A stretch of DNA of 64,000 nucleotides from Chitinophagaceae bacterium 26-R-25 (GTDB taxonomy: Bacteria; Bacteroidota; Bacteroidia; Chitinophagales; Chitinophagaceae), in NCBI GenBank assembly GCA_029906195.1, contig JARWSJ010000003.1, positions 124,001 through 188,000 of the forward strand, read 5' to 3'. Shown here piece by piece: positions 43,268 to 51,228 of the stretch (its first letter is position 1; each line of letters begins with the position of its first letter). A program made the position numbers and the translations under genes. The notes below the pieces were generated by a model. That model saw nothing but the letters and a program-made list of their open reading frames with translations, had not been told where the DNA came from and made no database searches.

Positions 43268-44341
43268 ATGCAGTTTAGAAATTTTAAAATGGTTGATTAC
43301 GTGGTGTTTGGCCGCGGCAGCTTCAACCAGTTAGACGAAATATTGGCGCCTAAGCGCAAATCAGACGCTCCGATGATTTTCCTGGTTGACCACTTTTTTG
43401 AAGGAAAGGCTTTACCCAGCCGCATTCCCTTGAGAGGAAAGGATAAAATAATTTTTGCAGACGTTACGCTTGAGCCTAAAACCAAACAGGTGGATGCGCT
43501 GGCACAACAACTGAAAGATGAATTTGGTACAGTTAGCGGTATCATTGGTATCGGCGGTGGTTCTACAATGGATCTTGCAAAAGCAGTGAGTTTGATGATG
43601 ACAAACCCGGGTTCTTCTGCGGATTATCAAGGCTGGGACCTTGTAAAACAGCCGGGCGTTTACAAAGCCGGTATTCCTACATTGAGCGGAACAGGTGCGG
43701 AAGTTTCCCGTACGACAGTTTTGACCGGACCTACCCGCAAATTGGGCATGAACTCCGACTTTACACCGTTTGATCAAATCGTTTTGGACCCTGAGTTAAC
43801 AGCCGACGCGCCGGTTAATCAGCGTTTTTATACAGGTATGGATTGTTATATCCATTGTATTGAAAGCCTTGAAGGAACTTTCCTGAATGAATTCAGCAAA
43901 AGCTATGGCGAAAAGGCCCTTGAGCTTTGCCAGGATGTTTTCCTAAAGAGAGATCATTGGGATGCGACTTCTGATGATAAATTGATGATGGCTTCTTATG
44001 CAGGTGGCATGAGCATCGCTTATTCACAAGTAGGTGTTACGCACGCGGTTAGCTACGGCTTAAGTTATTTGCTGGGCACTAAGCACGGCATTGGTAACTG
44101 TATAGTAATGAATCATTTGGAAGAATATTATCCTGCCGGGGTAGATGAGTTCAAAAGAATGGTGGAGAAAAACCATATTGACATTCCTACAGGAGTGTGT
44201 AAGGGTCTTACTGACGATCAATTCGACATTATGATCAACGTTTCTCTTGGCATGAAACCACTTTGGGAGAATGCTTTGGGTAAAGACTGGGAAAAAATAA
44301 TGACCCGCGAAAAATTGAGGGCGCTTTTCGAACGCCTGTAG
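43268..44341 (+). CDS. kdnB: Iron-containing alcohol dehydrogenase, probable Kdo 8-oxidase KdnB
   Basis: A 357-residue group III metal-dependent dehydrogenase. It starts MQFRNFKMVDYVVFGRGSF and has the NAD-binding GIGGGSTMDLAKA, the metal-ligand region MDCYIHCIESLEG and the histidines in GVTHAVSYGLSYLLGTKHGIGN. The sequence type and its place directly after kdsB resemble KdnB, which oxidises Kdo at C8 before transamination by KdnA to give 8-amino-3,8-dideoxy-Kdo. kdnA is not in the window. A terminator follows. The general family is sure; the specific reaction is an inference. Confidence 0.8.
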   Translation: MQFRNFKMVDYVVFGRGSFNQLDEILAPKRKSDAPMIFLVDHFFEGKALPSRIPLRGKDKIIFADVTLEPKTKQVDALAQQLKDEFGTVSGIIGIGGGSTMDLAKAVSLMMTNPGSSADYQGWDLVKQPGVYKAGIPTLSGTGAEVSRTTVLTGPTRKLGMNSDFTPFDQIVLDPELTADAPVNQRFYTGMDCYIHCIESLEGTFLNEFSKSYGEKALELCQDVFLKRDHWDATSDDKLMMASYAGGMSIAYSQVGVTHAVSYGLSYLLGTKHGIGNCIVMNHLEEYYPAGVDEFKRMVEKNHIDIPTGVCKGLTDDQFDIMINVSLGMKPLWENALGKDWEKIMTREKLRALFERL

Positions 44342-44370
44342 TTTCTAAATAAATAACTGATTTCCATATA

Positions 44371-44405
44371 AATAGCACCGAAATTCTATCGGTGTTATTT
44401 TTTTT
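44371..44405 (+). terminator. Rho-independent terminator after the KdnB-like gene
   Basis: Stem aatagcaccga (44371-44381) with tcggtgttatt (44389-44399), one G-T pair, then a run of T. Confidence 0.9.
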
Positions 44406-44440
44406 AACACACTTTTGATGTTTGAACGTTGATTTGTTTA

Positions 44441-44448
44441 TATCTTTG
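44441..44448 (+). promoter_or_regulatory. Candidate -7 element TATCTTTG for the nitroreductase gene
   Basis: Exact TAnnTTTG match 37 bases before the ATG at 44485; a TTTG lies 16 bases upstream (44421-44424), shorter than the usual spacing. Confidence 0.45.
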
Positions 44449-44484
44449 TTTAAACATTGATTCTTAAAAATAAAACTACTTTAT

Positions 44485-45126
44485 ATGGAATATCTTGATT
44501 CATTGAACTGGCGTTATGCGGCTAAAAAAATGAACGGTCAAAAAGTACCGGCTGAAAAACTGCATAACATTTTGGAGGCTATCAACCTTGCTCCTACATC
44601 GATGGGCTTGCAACCTTTCCACGTTATTGTGGTAGAGGATGAGGAGTTGAGAAAGAAATTGGCTCCTGCGATGTACAACCAGCCACAAATCATCAGCGGT
44701 TCAGCGGTGGTAGTTTTTGCTGCATGGGATAATGTTACGGAAGAACATATTGATGAATATTTGAAAAATACGGCGAAAGTGCGCGGCATTAAAGTAGAGG
44801 ATCTTGGCGGTTTCCGCCATATGTTGATGAATGCCATTAAGGGCCGTTCTGTAGAAAACCTGCAACAGTGGTCAGCACGCCAGGCGTACATTGCTCTGGG
44901 TGTGGGTGTTACTGCTGCTGCAATTGAAAAAGTAGATACGACTCCAATGGAAGGTTTTAATCCTGCTGCGGTTGACGAAGTACTTGGTTTGAAAGAAAAA
45001 GGATTGACTTCTGTGGTAGCCCTGGCATTGGGTTATAGAGACGATTCGGACCATCTTGCGAAAGCGAAAAAGGTTCGTCGTGCGAAGGAAGAATTCTTTA
45101 CACACTATGTTGCTGAATACGCTTAA
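44485..45126 (+). CDS. Nitroreductase family NAD(P)H-dependent oxidoreductase
   Basis: A 213-residue FMN enzyme. The start WRYAAKKMNGQKVPAEKLHNILEAINLAPTS gives the family's FMN contacts, followed by LQPFHVIVVEDEELRKKLAPA and QAYIALGVGVTAAAIEKVDTTPMEGF and the closing VALGYRDDSD. Members reduce nitro compounds, quinones or flavin; the natural substrate is unknown. Typical length is about 210 residues. Confidence 0.92.
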   Translation: MEYLDSLNWRYAAKKMNGQKVPAEKLHNILEAINLAPTSMGLQPFHVIVVEDEELRKKLAPAMYNQPQIISGSAVVVFAAWDNVTEEHIDEYLKNTAKVRGIKVEDLGGFRHMLMNAIKGRSVENLQQWSARQAYIALGVGVTAAAIEKVDTTPMEGFNPAAVDEVLGLKEKGLTSVVALALGYRDDSDHLAKAKKVRRAKEEFFTHYVAEYA

Positions 45127-45152
45127 GGTTTAATGGTGTTGTTTATATTAAG

Positions 45153-45182
45153 AGCCTTCATTCTTCGGAATGGAGGCTTTTT
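45153..45182 (+). terminator. Rho-independent terminator with TTCG loop
   Basis: Stem gccttcattc paired with gaatggaggc (overall arms 45153-45163 and 45168-45178), stable TTCG tetraloop, then TTTTT. Confidence 0.92.
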
Positions 45183-45183
45183 G

Positions 45184-45363
45184 ATGGCACACGGATCACA
45201 CGGATTGGACGGATTTACACGGATAGGTATTAATTATTGAATAACTGAATAACTGAGGGTTGAAAATCAAAGGGGATTCTTAAACATAAACATTCAGTTA
45301 TTCAGTTATTCGCCTTTTCCCAAAATCTGTGTTAATCCGTCCAATCCGTGTTATCCGCGTGCC
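45184..45363. repeat. Nested inverted repeat: ATAACTGA element inside a CACGGATT element
   Basis: Outer arms about 45186-45226 (acacggatcacacggattggacgg) and 45327-45363 (gtccaatccgtgttatccgcgtgcc) enclose a complete element of another family: inner arms about 45236-45256 (attgaataactgaataactg) and 45291-45311 (attcagttattcagttattc). It fills the convergent gap between the nitroreductase and the kinase. Confidence 0.85.
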
Positions 45364-45367
45364 TTCA

Positions 45368-47314
45368 TTAAATAAACCCGCCGAATCTTTCGTTAAATGC
45401 TTCGTAGTCGACGATGGATTGGCAATATTCTTTGTGTAACGAATTGATCTGTGCTTCTAATTGCGTTTGACGGTTGAGGATGCTTGCCTTTAAATAATTA
45501 AGCGAATTATAGTCCTTCTTTATTTCGTTTTCCAGATATCTTTTCTGTTGCTCTATCTGCGTGGTGATCAGGGCATAACGCGTTTGCAATAAATCATTGT
45601 CTGGTTTGTAGGTATATCTTGACGCTACCAGCCTCTGCCACGACAATAAGTTTTGAATAAACTTGGGGCCGATGCCGGGAACTTTTATCGATGCCAACTT
45701 TGTAATATCTCCCGCCGTTCTGATGCCTGCCGTTGCCAGTGTTGCTTTTCGCGATGCACCGAAGCCGGCTATGGTAAAGTCTTCCAACAAAAACTGGTGG
45801 AGAAAAACATGCAGTTGATTATTGTACACCTCTTCTTCCATTTCACGTTTCCGTTTCTGCAATTCTGCCGGCACCTGTTTAAACTGATCGATGGACCTTT
45901 CCAGTTTCGATGCGTTATTGCTGTAATTGTTGAGTTCCTTCGGCGAATTATATTCTTTTAATGCTGCCTCCAGCATTTGTCCTTGTGTTTTGTACGCCAG
46001 TTCACGTCGCTTTTTCTCTTGTACAATATCTCCGTGCCACGGCAATAATTTGTAGGAGAACCCAATAAGAAAAAGCGATACAAAAGAAAACTGTGTCAAA
46101 TAGATTGCAATTAAAATAGCAATTACAACTACGATCATCATTCCTATCCGATGGTATAGCTGATAGCTTTTGTAAATGTCCAAAATCGGCGTTGGCGGTA
46201 TGGCTTGTTTGTTCTGTTTTGGAAACGAAATTTTCTTAAGGTTAAGTTGCTCAACTTTAAATCCGTTGATGAACTTATCCATATCTCCGTGTGCCGGTAT
46301 TTGCTGCGTATAACTGTCATCCAGAAAATAATAAATATTGCGTCGGTCTTTAAAGTCGCACCAGGGACAACTTACAAGTGTGGAAGGATACACGTGTATC
46401 TTATGTTTTTCACAAGTGACCATTTCTTTTGAAAACTCATCAAGCGCCTTCATCCATTGCCCGGGTTCGGGTCTTGCAATTTCGTTTTCAAAAGAGGAGT
46501 GGAAGAGTGTGACTAATTGTTGTGATAAATTGTTGATGGCAAAACTGTCGTTTGGCGGCAGTAATTTATTATTCACTTTGTTAACCGAGTAAGCAAACAA
46601 ATACTTCTTAATCGCAGTTTCTTCGTCAATGTCTTCATTGGAAATATTGCGTCCCGCAAATGGATGCCTGCCGAGAAAAAGCAATTGGAAAATTAACACT
46701 GCCATTGAGAAGCTGTCGGTGTTAACGCTTCTGATTACATTGTTAAACGACGATTTACTCAATAATTCCGGCGGCGTGTATCTTGGTACGCCCACTTCAC
46801 AAAAGAAATAGCTGCTGTTGCTCTTTATTTGAAAAGAATCGCAATCGATAAATGCCACCATGCCCTGGCTATTTACCAGGATGTTTCCTTCGTTTACGTC
46901 ACCAATTACAAGGCCTTGTGAATGCAATGCATAAAAAGCGGTTGCAAGATTCCTGGCCACGTGCACAAGGAAGTTGTAGCCTTTGTCAGGAAAGTTTTTC
47001 TTGCGATCCATCGGGCTGAAGAGCATGTGCAGCGGCATGTAGTTGTCCAGCTTCTTCATTACAAAACCTACAACCGTACCATTGTCCCGCACAATGTCAA
47101 GCGGCCATGCGGCATAGCTTAAAGTTTTGGAATTACCCATCGCTACCATTGTGCGCAGCTTTTCGATCTTATCTGGGCTTAGCGACTCATTGTAAATTTT
47201 CAACACCTGCGAGTAGTTGTTGGCAAGTTCATATACCTGTCCTTCGCCGCCTTTCCCTAACTCACGGGAAGCAGTGTACGAATTTTTTTCACCGGTATAT
47301 GTTTTGTTGATCAT
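45368..47314 (-). CDS. Protein kinase-like protein with helix-hairpin-helix region (TerY-type triad kinase)
   Basis: A 648-residue membrane-linked kinase. Residues 15-310 are a Ser/Thr-kinase-like domain: glycine loop GKGGEG (20-25), ATP lysine in VLKIY (Lys39), catalytic loop GDVNEGNIL (138-146) replacing the usual HRD-N, and metal aspartate in DCDSFQ (157-162). A Cys/His cluster follows (CEKHKIHVYPSTLVSCPWC), then two hydrophobic segments (about 388-430), a coiled coil, and a helix-hairpin-helix stretch (AGIRTAGDITKLASIKVPGI). It overlaps the PP2C gene by 4 bases (ATGA), which is coupled in turn to a vWA gene: the vWA-phosphatase-kinase triad described for TerY systems. Confidence 0.88.
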   Translation of the reverse strand: MINKTYTGEKNSYTASRELGKGGEGQVYELANNYSQVLKIYNESLSPDKIEKLRTMVAMGNSKTLSYAAWPLDIVRDNGTVVGFVMKKLDNYMPLHMLFSPMDRKKNFPDKGYNFLVHVARNLATAFYALHSQGLVIGDVNEGNILVNSQGMVAFIDCDSFQIKSNSSYFFCEVGVPRYTPPELLSKSSFNNVIRSVNTDSFSMAVLIFQLLFLGRHPFAGRNISNEDIDEETAIKKYLFAYSVNKVNNKLLPPNDSFAINNLSQQLVTLFHSSFENEIARPEPGQWMKALDEFSKEMVTCEKHKIHVYPSTLVSCPWCDFKDRRNIYYFLDDSYTQQIPAHGDMDKFINGFKVEQLNLKKISFPKQNKQAIPPTPILDIYKSYQLYHRIGMMIVVVIAILIAIYLTQFSFVSLFLIGFSYKLLPWHGDIVQEKKRRELAYKTQGQMLEAALKEYNSPKELNNYSNNASKLERSIDQFKQVPAELQKRKREMEEEVYNNQLHVFLHQFLLEDFTIAGFGASRKATLATAGIRTAGDITKLASIKVPGIGPKFIQNLLSWQRLVASRYTYKPDNDLLQTRYALITTQIEQQKRYLENEIKKDYNSLNYLKASILNRQTQLEAQINSLHKEYCQSIVDYEAFNERFGGFI

Positions 47315-48078
47315 TTACTAAGGGTTGTTGCCAGAAACAAGGTTTTATCATCGTCGGTTCTGCTGTTGATCATATGGCTGGAGAGAAATTCTTTAAGCTT
47401 GTTGTTGAGAATTTCTATTTCGTCGGCCTTTGTCGTCATTCGCAGCCATTTGAACAGATCACTAAAAAATGGGCCATGCACACTGGACGTTTCATTGTTC
47501 AATGTGAGGTGTTGCAATCCGTCTGTTATGATGGCAACTTCATTAATGCGTTCGTTGACGATTGTTATTTTGAGATTGGGAAAATTGATGTCGTCTGCCA
47601 GGAATACGGTTGTGTTTGAATACTCGCCGTTTTGCGGCCACCAGATTGCCGCGTAGCCGTTGTTGCCGTCATCGCGAATGATGGCGCCGTCGCCTATTTG
47701 AAAGAAAACAGATTTTTCCGGTAGCAAGATGCAGCCGAGAAAAGTGCAGGAAAATTCATTTATTTCAACGCCTCTTTCTTCAGCAAGATTTGCCAGGATG
47801 TCGTAAATGTTTTCTGCAACAGACATTACAGTTGCGTTATCAACATCTTTTTCTGCAACAAGGTATTCTTCAAACAACTCAACAGCTTTTTGCGTAGCGA
47901 TCGTTGATGCTTCTTCTGCATATGCAGCACTGCCCGCACCATCGCTTACACAGCAGATCAATGCTGTTTCATTGTTTGCTGCGTTTACAACTTTGTAAGT
48001 AATCGCATCTTCGCATGATTTACCTGTCGCAAGATGAGAAGTTCCGATATCGCTTTGTCCTATTGCTTTCCACATCAT
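47311..48078 (-). CDS. PP2C-type protein phosphatase (TerY-type triad)
   Basis: A 255-residue PPM-family Ser/Thr phosphatase. Metal-binding motifs are in order: TGKSCEDAITY, CVSDGAGSAAYAE, FFQIGDGAIIRDD, AIITDGLQHL and RTDDDKTLF. It probably reverses the action of the kinase encoded next. Start ATG at 48078 overlaps the TGA of the vWA gene, and its own TGA overlaps the kinase ATG, both as ATGA, so all three proteins are translationally coupled. A longer frame to 48165 lies on top of the vWA gene and is rejected. Confidence 0.9.
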   Translation of the reverse strand: MMWKAIGQSDIGTSHLATGKSCEDAITYKVVNAANNETALICCVSDGAGSAAYAEEASTIATQKAVELFEEYLVAEKDVDNATVMSVAENIYDILANLAEERGVEINEFSCTFLGCILLPEKSVFFQIGDGAIIRDDGNNGYAAIWWPQNGEYSNTTVFLADDINFPNLKITIVNERINEVAIITDGLQHLTLNNETSSVHGPFFSDLFKWLRMTTKADEIEILNNKLKEFLSSHMINSRTDDDKTLFLATTLSK

Positions 48079-48749
48079 AGTTCTGACCAGCCGGTTGGTG
48101 GCAACATGGTGATGTTGCTTCCGGGATTTTTGCTTGAAACCATTTTCATGGAAGCCGATAGCCACATGAAGAATTCTCTGAACATTAAGCCTTTTAATCG
48201 CAAAGGCTGGCGGACGGATATTTGCTGCAGCACATCCATATTTGCGCCTTCTACGCCTATGGCGAAAAAGGCAAATGATTTGCGGTCCTCTCCGTCTTTG
48301 ATTTGCGTGGCTGCATTGTGCCAGCCATCTGTAGGAGCGCCATCTGTTATTAAAATGATCCAGGGCTTGTAGTAAGAAACGCCGTGGTTTTTGTAATCCT
48401 GTTTTCTTTTGGTAACCATTTCCACTGCCAGAGAAATGGCGCTTCCCATTGGCGTGTCGCCGCTGGCGTGTAAAGTTTTGGGATAGAAGTTTGGCACTGT
48501 CTGGAAATCTGATTCAATGGAAACGGGACCAAACGTGATCATGGCCACTTCCACTCTTTTCATTGCCAAAGGATCGCCGAGGAGTTCTTTTTTGAAAGTC
48601 TCGATGCCTTCATTCAATTCACGGATCGGAATGCCGGACATAGAGCCAGATGTGTCCAGCACCAGCACGCACGGACACCGTGGTTCCGGATTGTCGGCAA
48701 AGCTGTCGCTTCCAAAAGGTATTTGCTCAAAGGAAATGTAATCGCTCAT
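48075..48749 (-). CDS. vWA domain protein (TerY-like)
   Basis: A 224-residue von Willebrand factor A protein with a full metal-ion-dependent adhesion site: DTSGSMSG (32-39), the threonine in DTPMGSAISLAVEM and the aspartate in ILITDGAPTDGW. TerY-like proteins occur with PP2C phosphatases and kinases in tellurite-resistance-type and phage-response gene sets. It heads a three-gene unit with ATGA overlaps. No TerB, TerC, TerD or TerZ gene is in the window. Confidence 0.9.
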   Translation of the reverse strand: MSDYISFEQIPFGSDSFADNPEPRCPCVLVLDTSGSMSGIPIRELNEGIETFKKELLGDPLAMKRVEVAMITFGPVSIESDFQTVPNFYPKTLHASGDTPMGSAISLAVEMVTKRKQDYKNHGVSYYKPWIILITDGAPTDGWHNAATQIKDGEDRKSFAFFAIGVEGANMDVLQQISVRQPLRLKGLMFREFFMWLSASMKMVSSKNPGSNITMLPPTGWSEL

Positions 48750-48773
48750 GGCCGTAATTTAATTTAAAATGGG

Positions 48774-48892
48774 CACACAGATGACACCAATAACTGAATA
48801 ACTGAGTGGTTCAATGTCGAAAACCAAGACTGAATTTAAACCTTCAGTTATTCAGTTACTCAGTTATTCAGTTTCAAAGACCTGCGTGCTCA
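48774..48892. repeat. Nested inverted repeat, ATAACTGA element inside CACACAGATGAC remnants
   Basis: Inner arms about 48790-48809 (aataactgaataactgagtg) and 48843-48872 (ttcagttattcagttactcagttattcag). Short outer remnants gggcacacagatgac (48771-48785) and ctgcgtgctcac (48881-48892) match words of the 45184 element. Confidence 0.75.
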
Positions 48893-48910
48893 CTTTGCTT
48901 AAAAAAACAA

Positions 48911-48935
48911 ACCCCGCAAAATTGCGGGGTCTATC
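48911..48935 (-). terminator. Terminator downstream of the YceI gene
   Basis: Stem accccgca (48911-48918) with tgcggggt (48923-48930); in the minus direction a T-run follows (A-run at 48901-48907). Confidence 0.88.
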
Positions 48936-48956
48936 CTTAAAACAAAACAACAAAAA

Positions 48957-49598
48957 TTATGACTTGTTAGCTACTATTTTCAACTGAAGGTTTACCTCAG
49001 GACGAACGAATTTATCGCCCAAAGATTTATCATTTCCGTAATGCATGCCCCATTGTGTTCTGTCAATATTGAAGTTTGCAGAAGCATTGATGGTGTTTTC
49101 TGCAATGGTGATTTTCGCAGGGAACGTGACGTTTTTAGTGCTGTCTTTCAAAGTTAGGTTACCGCTTATTTTGTGTGTCGCAGTTGTATCATTTATTAAA
49201 GCTTCTACTTTAGTAATTTCGAAAGTTGCGTTTGGATATTTAGCAACGTCGAAGAAGTCTGCGCTTTTCAGGTGACCTTCAATTTTCTCTTTTCCGTCGC
49301 CTGGTTTCATGTCAACATCAGTAAGAGAATTTATGTCGATGATGAATTTACCGGCAGCAATTTGTCCGTCTGCCAAAGTGAATTCCCCATTGTTAATTTT
49401 CAAGGTTCCGTTGTGTTGACCAACTGGTTTTGTTCCCAACCAACCTACAACACTGGTAGCGGTGTCAATTTTAAACTCAGTACCAGCGGCTGTTGCAGCT
49501 GCTTGTTTTTCTGCTGTTTCAGCTTTGTCGGCCTTTGGTGCGTCCTGACAGCTTATGATGAAGAGAGCTGCCGCGATAGGAAGTAATATCCTTTTCAT
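48957..49598 (-). CDS. YceI family lipoprotein
   Basis: A 213-residue exported lipoprotein with lipobox IISC (Cys17), a short Ala/Lys/Glu-rich linker, and a YceI lipocalin-like domain (FKIDTATSVVGWLGTKPVGQHNGTLKI to HYGNDKSLGDKFVRPEVNLQ). YceI proteins bind polyisoprenoid or similar amphiphilic molecules in the periplasm. An 18-base palindrome and a -7 match lie directly upstream, so expression is probably controlled by a dimeric repressor. Confidence 0.92.
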   Translation of the reverse strand: MKRILLPIAAALFIISCQDAPKADKAETAEKQAAATAAGTEFKIDTATSVVGWLGTKPVGQHNGTLKINNGEFTLADGQIAAGKFIIDINSLTDVDMKPGDGKEKIEGHLKSADFFDVAKYPNATFEITKVEALINDTTATHKISGNLTLKDSTKNVTFPAKITIAENTINASANFNIDRTQWGMHYGNDKSLGDKFVRPEVNLQLKIVANKS

Positions 49599-49621
49599 AG
49601 TTAATTTCTAATTTTAGAACC

Positions 49622-49661
49622 CAAAGGTACAACATTTATACATTCAATGTTACAACATTGA
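49622..49661 (-). promoter_or_regulatory. YceI promoter with a perfect palindromic operator
   Basis: On the minus strand the -7 element TACCTTTG is at 49629-49622, 24 bases before the start. The palindrome TCAATGTT-AC-AACATTGA (49644-49661) lies just upstream, covering the -33 region. A further partial copy of the half-site (acaacatt) lies at 49629-49636. This layout suits a repressor such as a MarR-type dimer; none is encoded nearby. Confidence 0.5.
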
Positions 49662-49688
49662 TGATTGTAATATCATATTATTGTAAAA

Positions 49689-49714
49689 AAAGCCGCAAGG
49701 GATCTTGCGGCTTT
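49689..49714 (-). terminator. Terminator downstream of the TPR gene
   Basis: Stem aaagccgcaag (49689-49699) with cttgcggcttt (49704-49714), and on the minus strand a following T-run. Confidence 0.92.
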
Positions 49715-49733
49715 CTATTTATAAGCGAAGTTT

Positions 49734-50753
49734 TTAGTCTTTTTTTGTCTGATAATATTGACCATCAGCTAGTTTGAAAACCCTTCCTTTTTGGAAAGAA
49801 GTGAATTTCTCGTACTCCGCAGCGTGTGTTGTTGTCCAGCTTTGAAAAGTGGTAAGGTTCTGAGCCGCTCCAAACAGCCATTGATTATAAGCATCAAACA
49901 TTCCGCCTTTTATCAGTTGTTGTTGGTAGTCGAACAGTTTAAACGGAAAGCTCAGTGCTTTTTTATCCATCCACTCAAGCAGAAACTTTGTTCTGATCAT
50001 GGTGAGCGTTTCAGCAGTTATGCCATTTGCTGCGATATCTGCCTGGTGCGACATTACTTCGAGGTAAGCTGCCACAAATCCATTTTTCATTTCCTGATCT
50101 TTGGTAAGATTTGGGTCCACAAAGAGTTTTTTATATCCTTCCAACACCAGTTTTTTAATTTCTTCTGTTCTGCGGCTGTAGCTTTCAAGGTCCAGGAAGA
50201 TTTCTCCATAGATCAATCCCCACACTTTGTCTTTTGTGAAGTAGTAATATTTAGCGGCGTTGTAATAATTGCCGGAGTAGTTTTTGTCTACCTCAATACC
50301 TTTTTCCCAAAGCTTGATGGCGCTGTAGTCTTGTTTCGTCCATAGCATTTCGCCGTATTCGCTATACAACACACCGCTGTTTGGAAATGCCTTTATACCC
50401 TTTTTGTATAGTTTCTCGCAGTCCTTTCTTTCTTCGATTGCTTTGTACACCATTCCCAGCAGTTGGTATGATTGCACATCGGCATCTGGTCTTTCAGGCA
50501 AAGGTTTGCCTATTTCCAAAGCTTTCGAATAGTCATGGCTGAGGTAATAGTTGAAAACAATGTCTTTCAGTATTTCGAGATCATTGGGTTTTTGCTGAAG
50601 TGCTTTATTGAAAGAAAGCAACGCATTTGTATAATCACCCTGGCGCATAAAAGTCTTGCCTGTTTCCTGCAAAGTCTTTGCATCCGGTGTTTGCTGTGCA
50701 AACAATATCATACTACATTGAAAAGCCAATACTAACGATAAGATTCTTTTCAT
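49734..50753 (-). CDS. Secreted tetratricopeptide-repeat protein
   Basis: A 339-residue exported protein: signal peptide (MKRILSLVLAFQCSMILFAQ), then TPR units (TFMRQGDYTNALLSFNKALQ, YSKALEIGKPLPERPDADVQ, RKDCEKLYKKGIKAFPNSGV), and a helical C-terminal half of unknown type. It probably acts as a periplasmic scaffold. It has its own terminator and is divergent from the acetyltransferase gene. Confidence 0.85.
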   Translation of the reverse strand: MKRILSLVLAFQCSMILFAQQTPDAKTLQETGKTFMRQGDYTNALLSFNKALQQKPNDLEILKDIVFNYYLSHDYSKALEIGKPLPERPDADVQSYQLLGMVYKAIEERKDCEKLYKKGIKAFPNSGVLYSEYGEMLWTKQDYSAIKLWEKGIEVDKNYSGNYYNAAKYYYFTKDKVWGLIYGEIFLDLESYSRRTEEIKKLVLEGYKKLFVDPNLTKDQEMKNGFVAAYLEVMSHQADIAANGITAETLTMIRTKFLLEWMDKKALSFPFKLFDYQQQLIKGGMFDAYNQWLFGAAQNLTTFQSWTTTHAAEYEKFTSFQKGRVFKLADGQYYQTKKD

Positions 50754-50900
50754 CTGTTTGGTTTGTCGAATTTTTTAATAGGCTCAAAGATAGGCAGATT
50801 GTATAGTCAACGTTGTGCTATAACAATCCGGTCACGAGATTTTTCGGGTTTTCGTGAAATGTCGTCCAGGTTAGGCTACGCCTAAAAATTCATGCTTCCC

Positions 50901-51091
50901 GATGTTTAACATGTCGCCCCTACGGGGCTGGCACTTGATTCAAGGTGACGCAACAAACGCTACGAACGTGTCGCCCCGATGGGGCTAGTCGAATTTCAAA
51001 CACCAAGCTCCGTAGGAGCGGCACGTTAGTAGCAGTAGAAGATAATTTGGATTTCCATAACCAGCCCGGTAGGGGCGACATGTTAAACATC
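50901..51091. repeat. Nested inverted repeat, TGTCGCCCCTACGGGGCT family
   Basis: Outer arms 50901-50931 and 51061-51091 are 31 bases each with one mismatch. Inside them a second pair, about 50965-50987 and 51005-51027, uses a related palindromic core (gccccgatggggc; gctccgtaggagc). It fills the divergent gap between the TPR gene and the acetyltransferase (50754-51228), which otherwise shows nothing. Confidence 0.88.
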
Positions 51092-51228
51092 GCGAAGCGA
51101 AAGATCGCCAACCTCAGTTTGACGGTGTTCGTAAAGACCTGAACCGCTACATTCCGCATAACGCAACCTCCCATCCTATTTTTTGTTATTTTTTGAAATC
51201 ACCTTATTTTTTAGCCAACATTGTATTT

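Noticed and set aside
48079-48165. N-terminal extension of the PP2C phosphatase
   Set aside because: It lies over the coding sequence of the vWA gene; the ATGA overlap at 48075-48078 gives a typical coupled start.
50920-51174. Open frames on both strands in the TPR-acetyltransferase gap
   Set aside because: They are generated by the GC-rich nested repeat; their sequences resemble no protein family.
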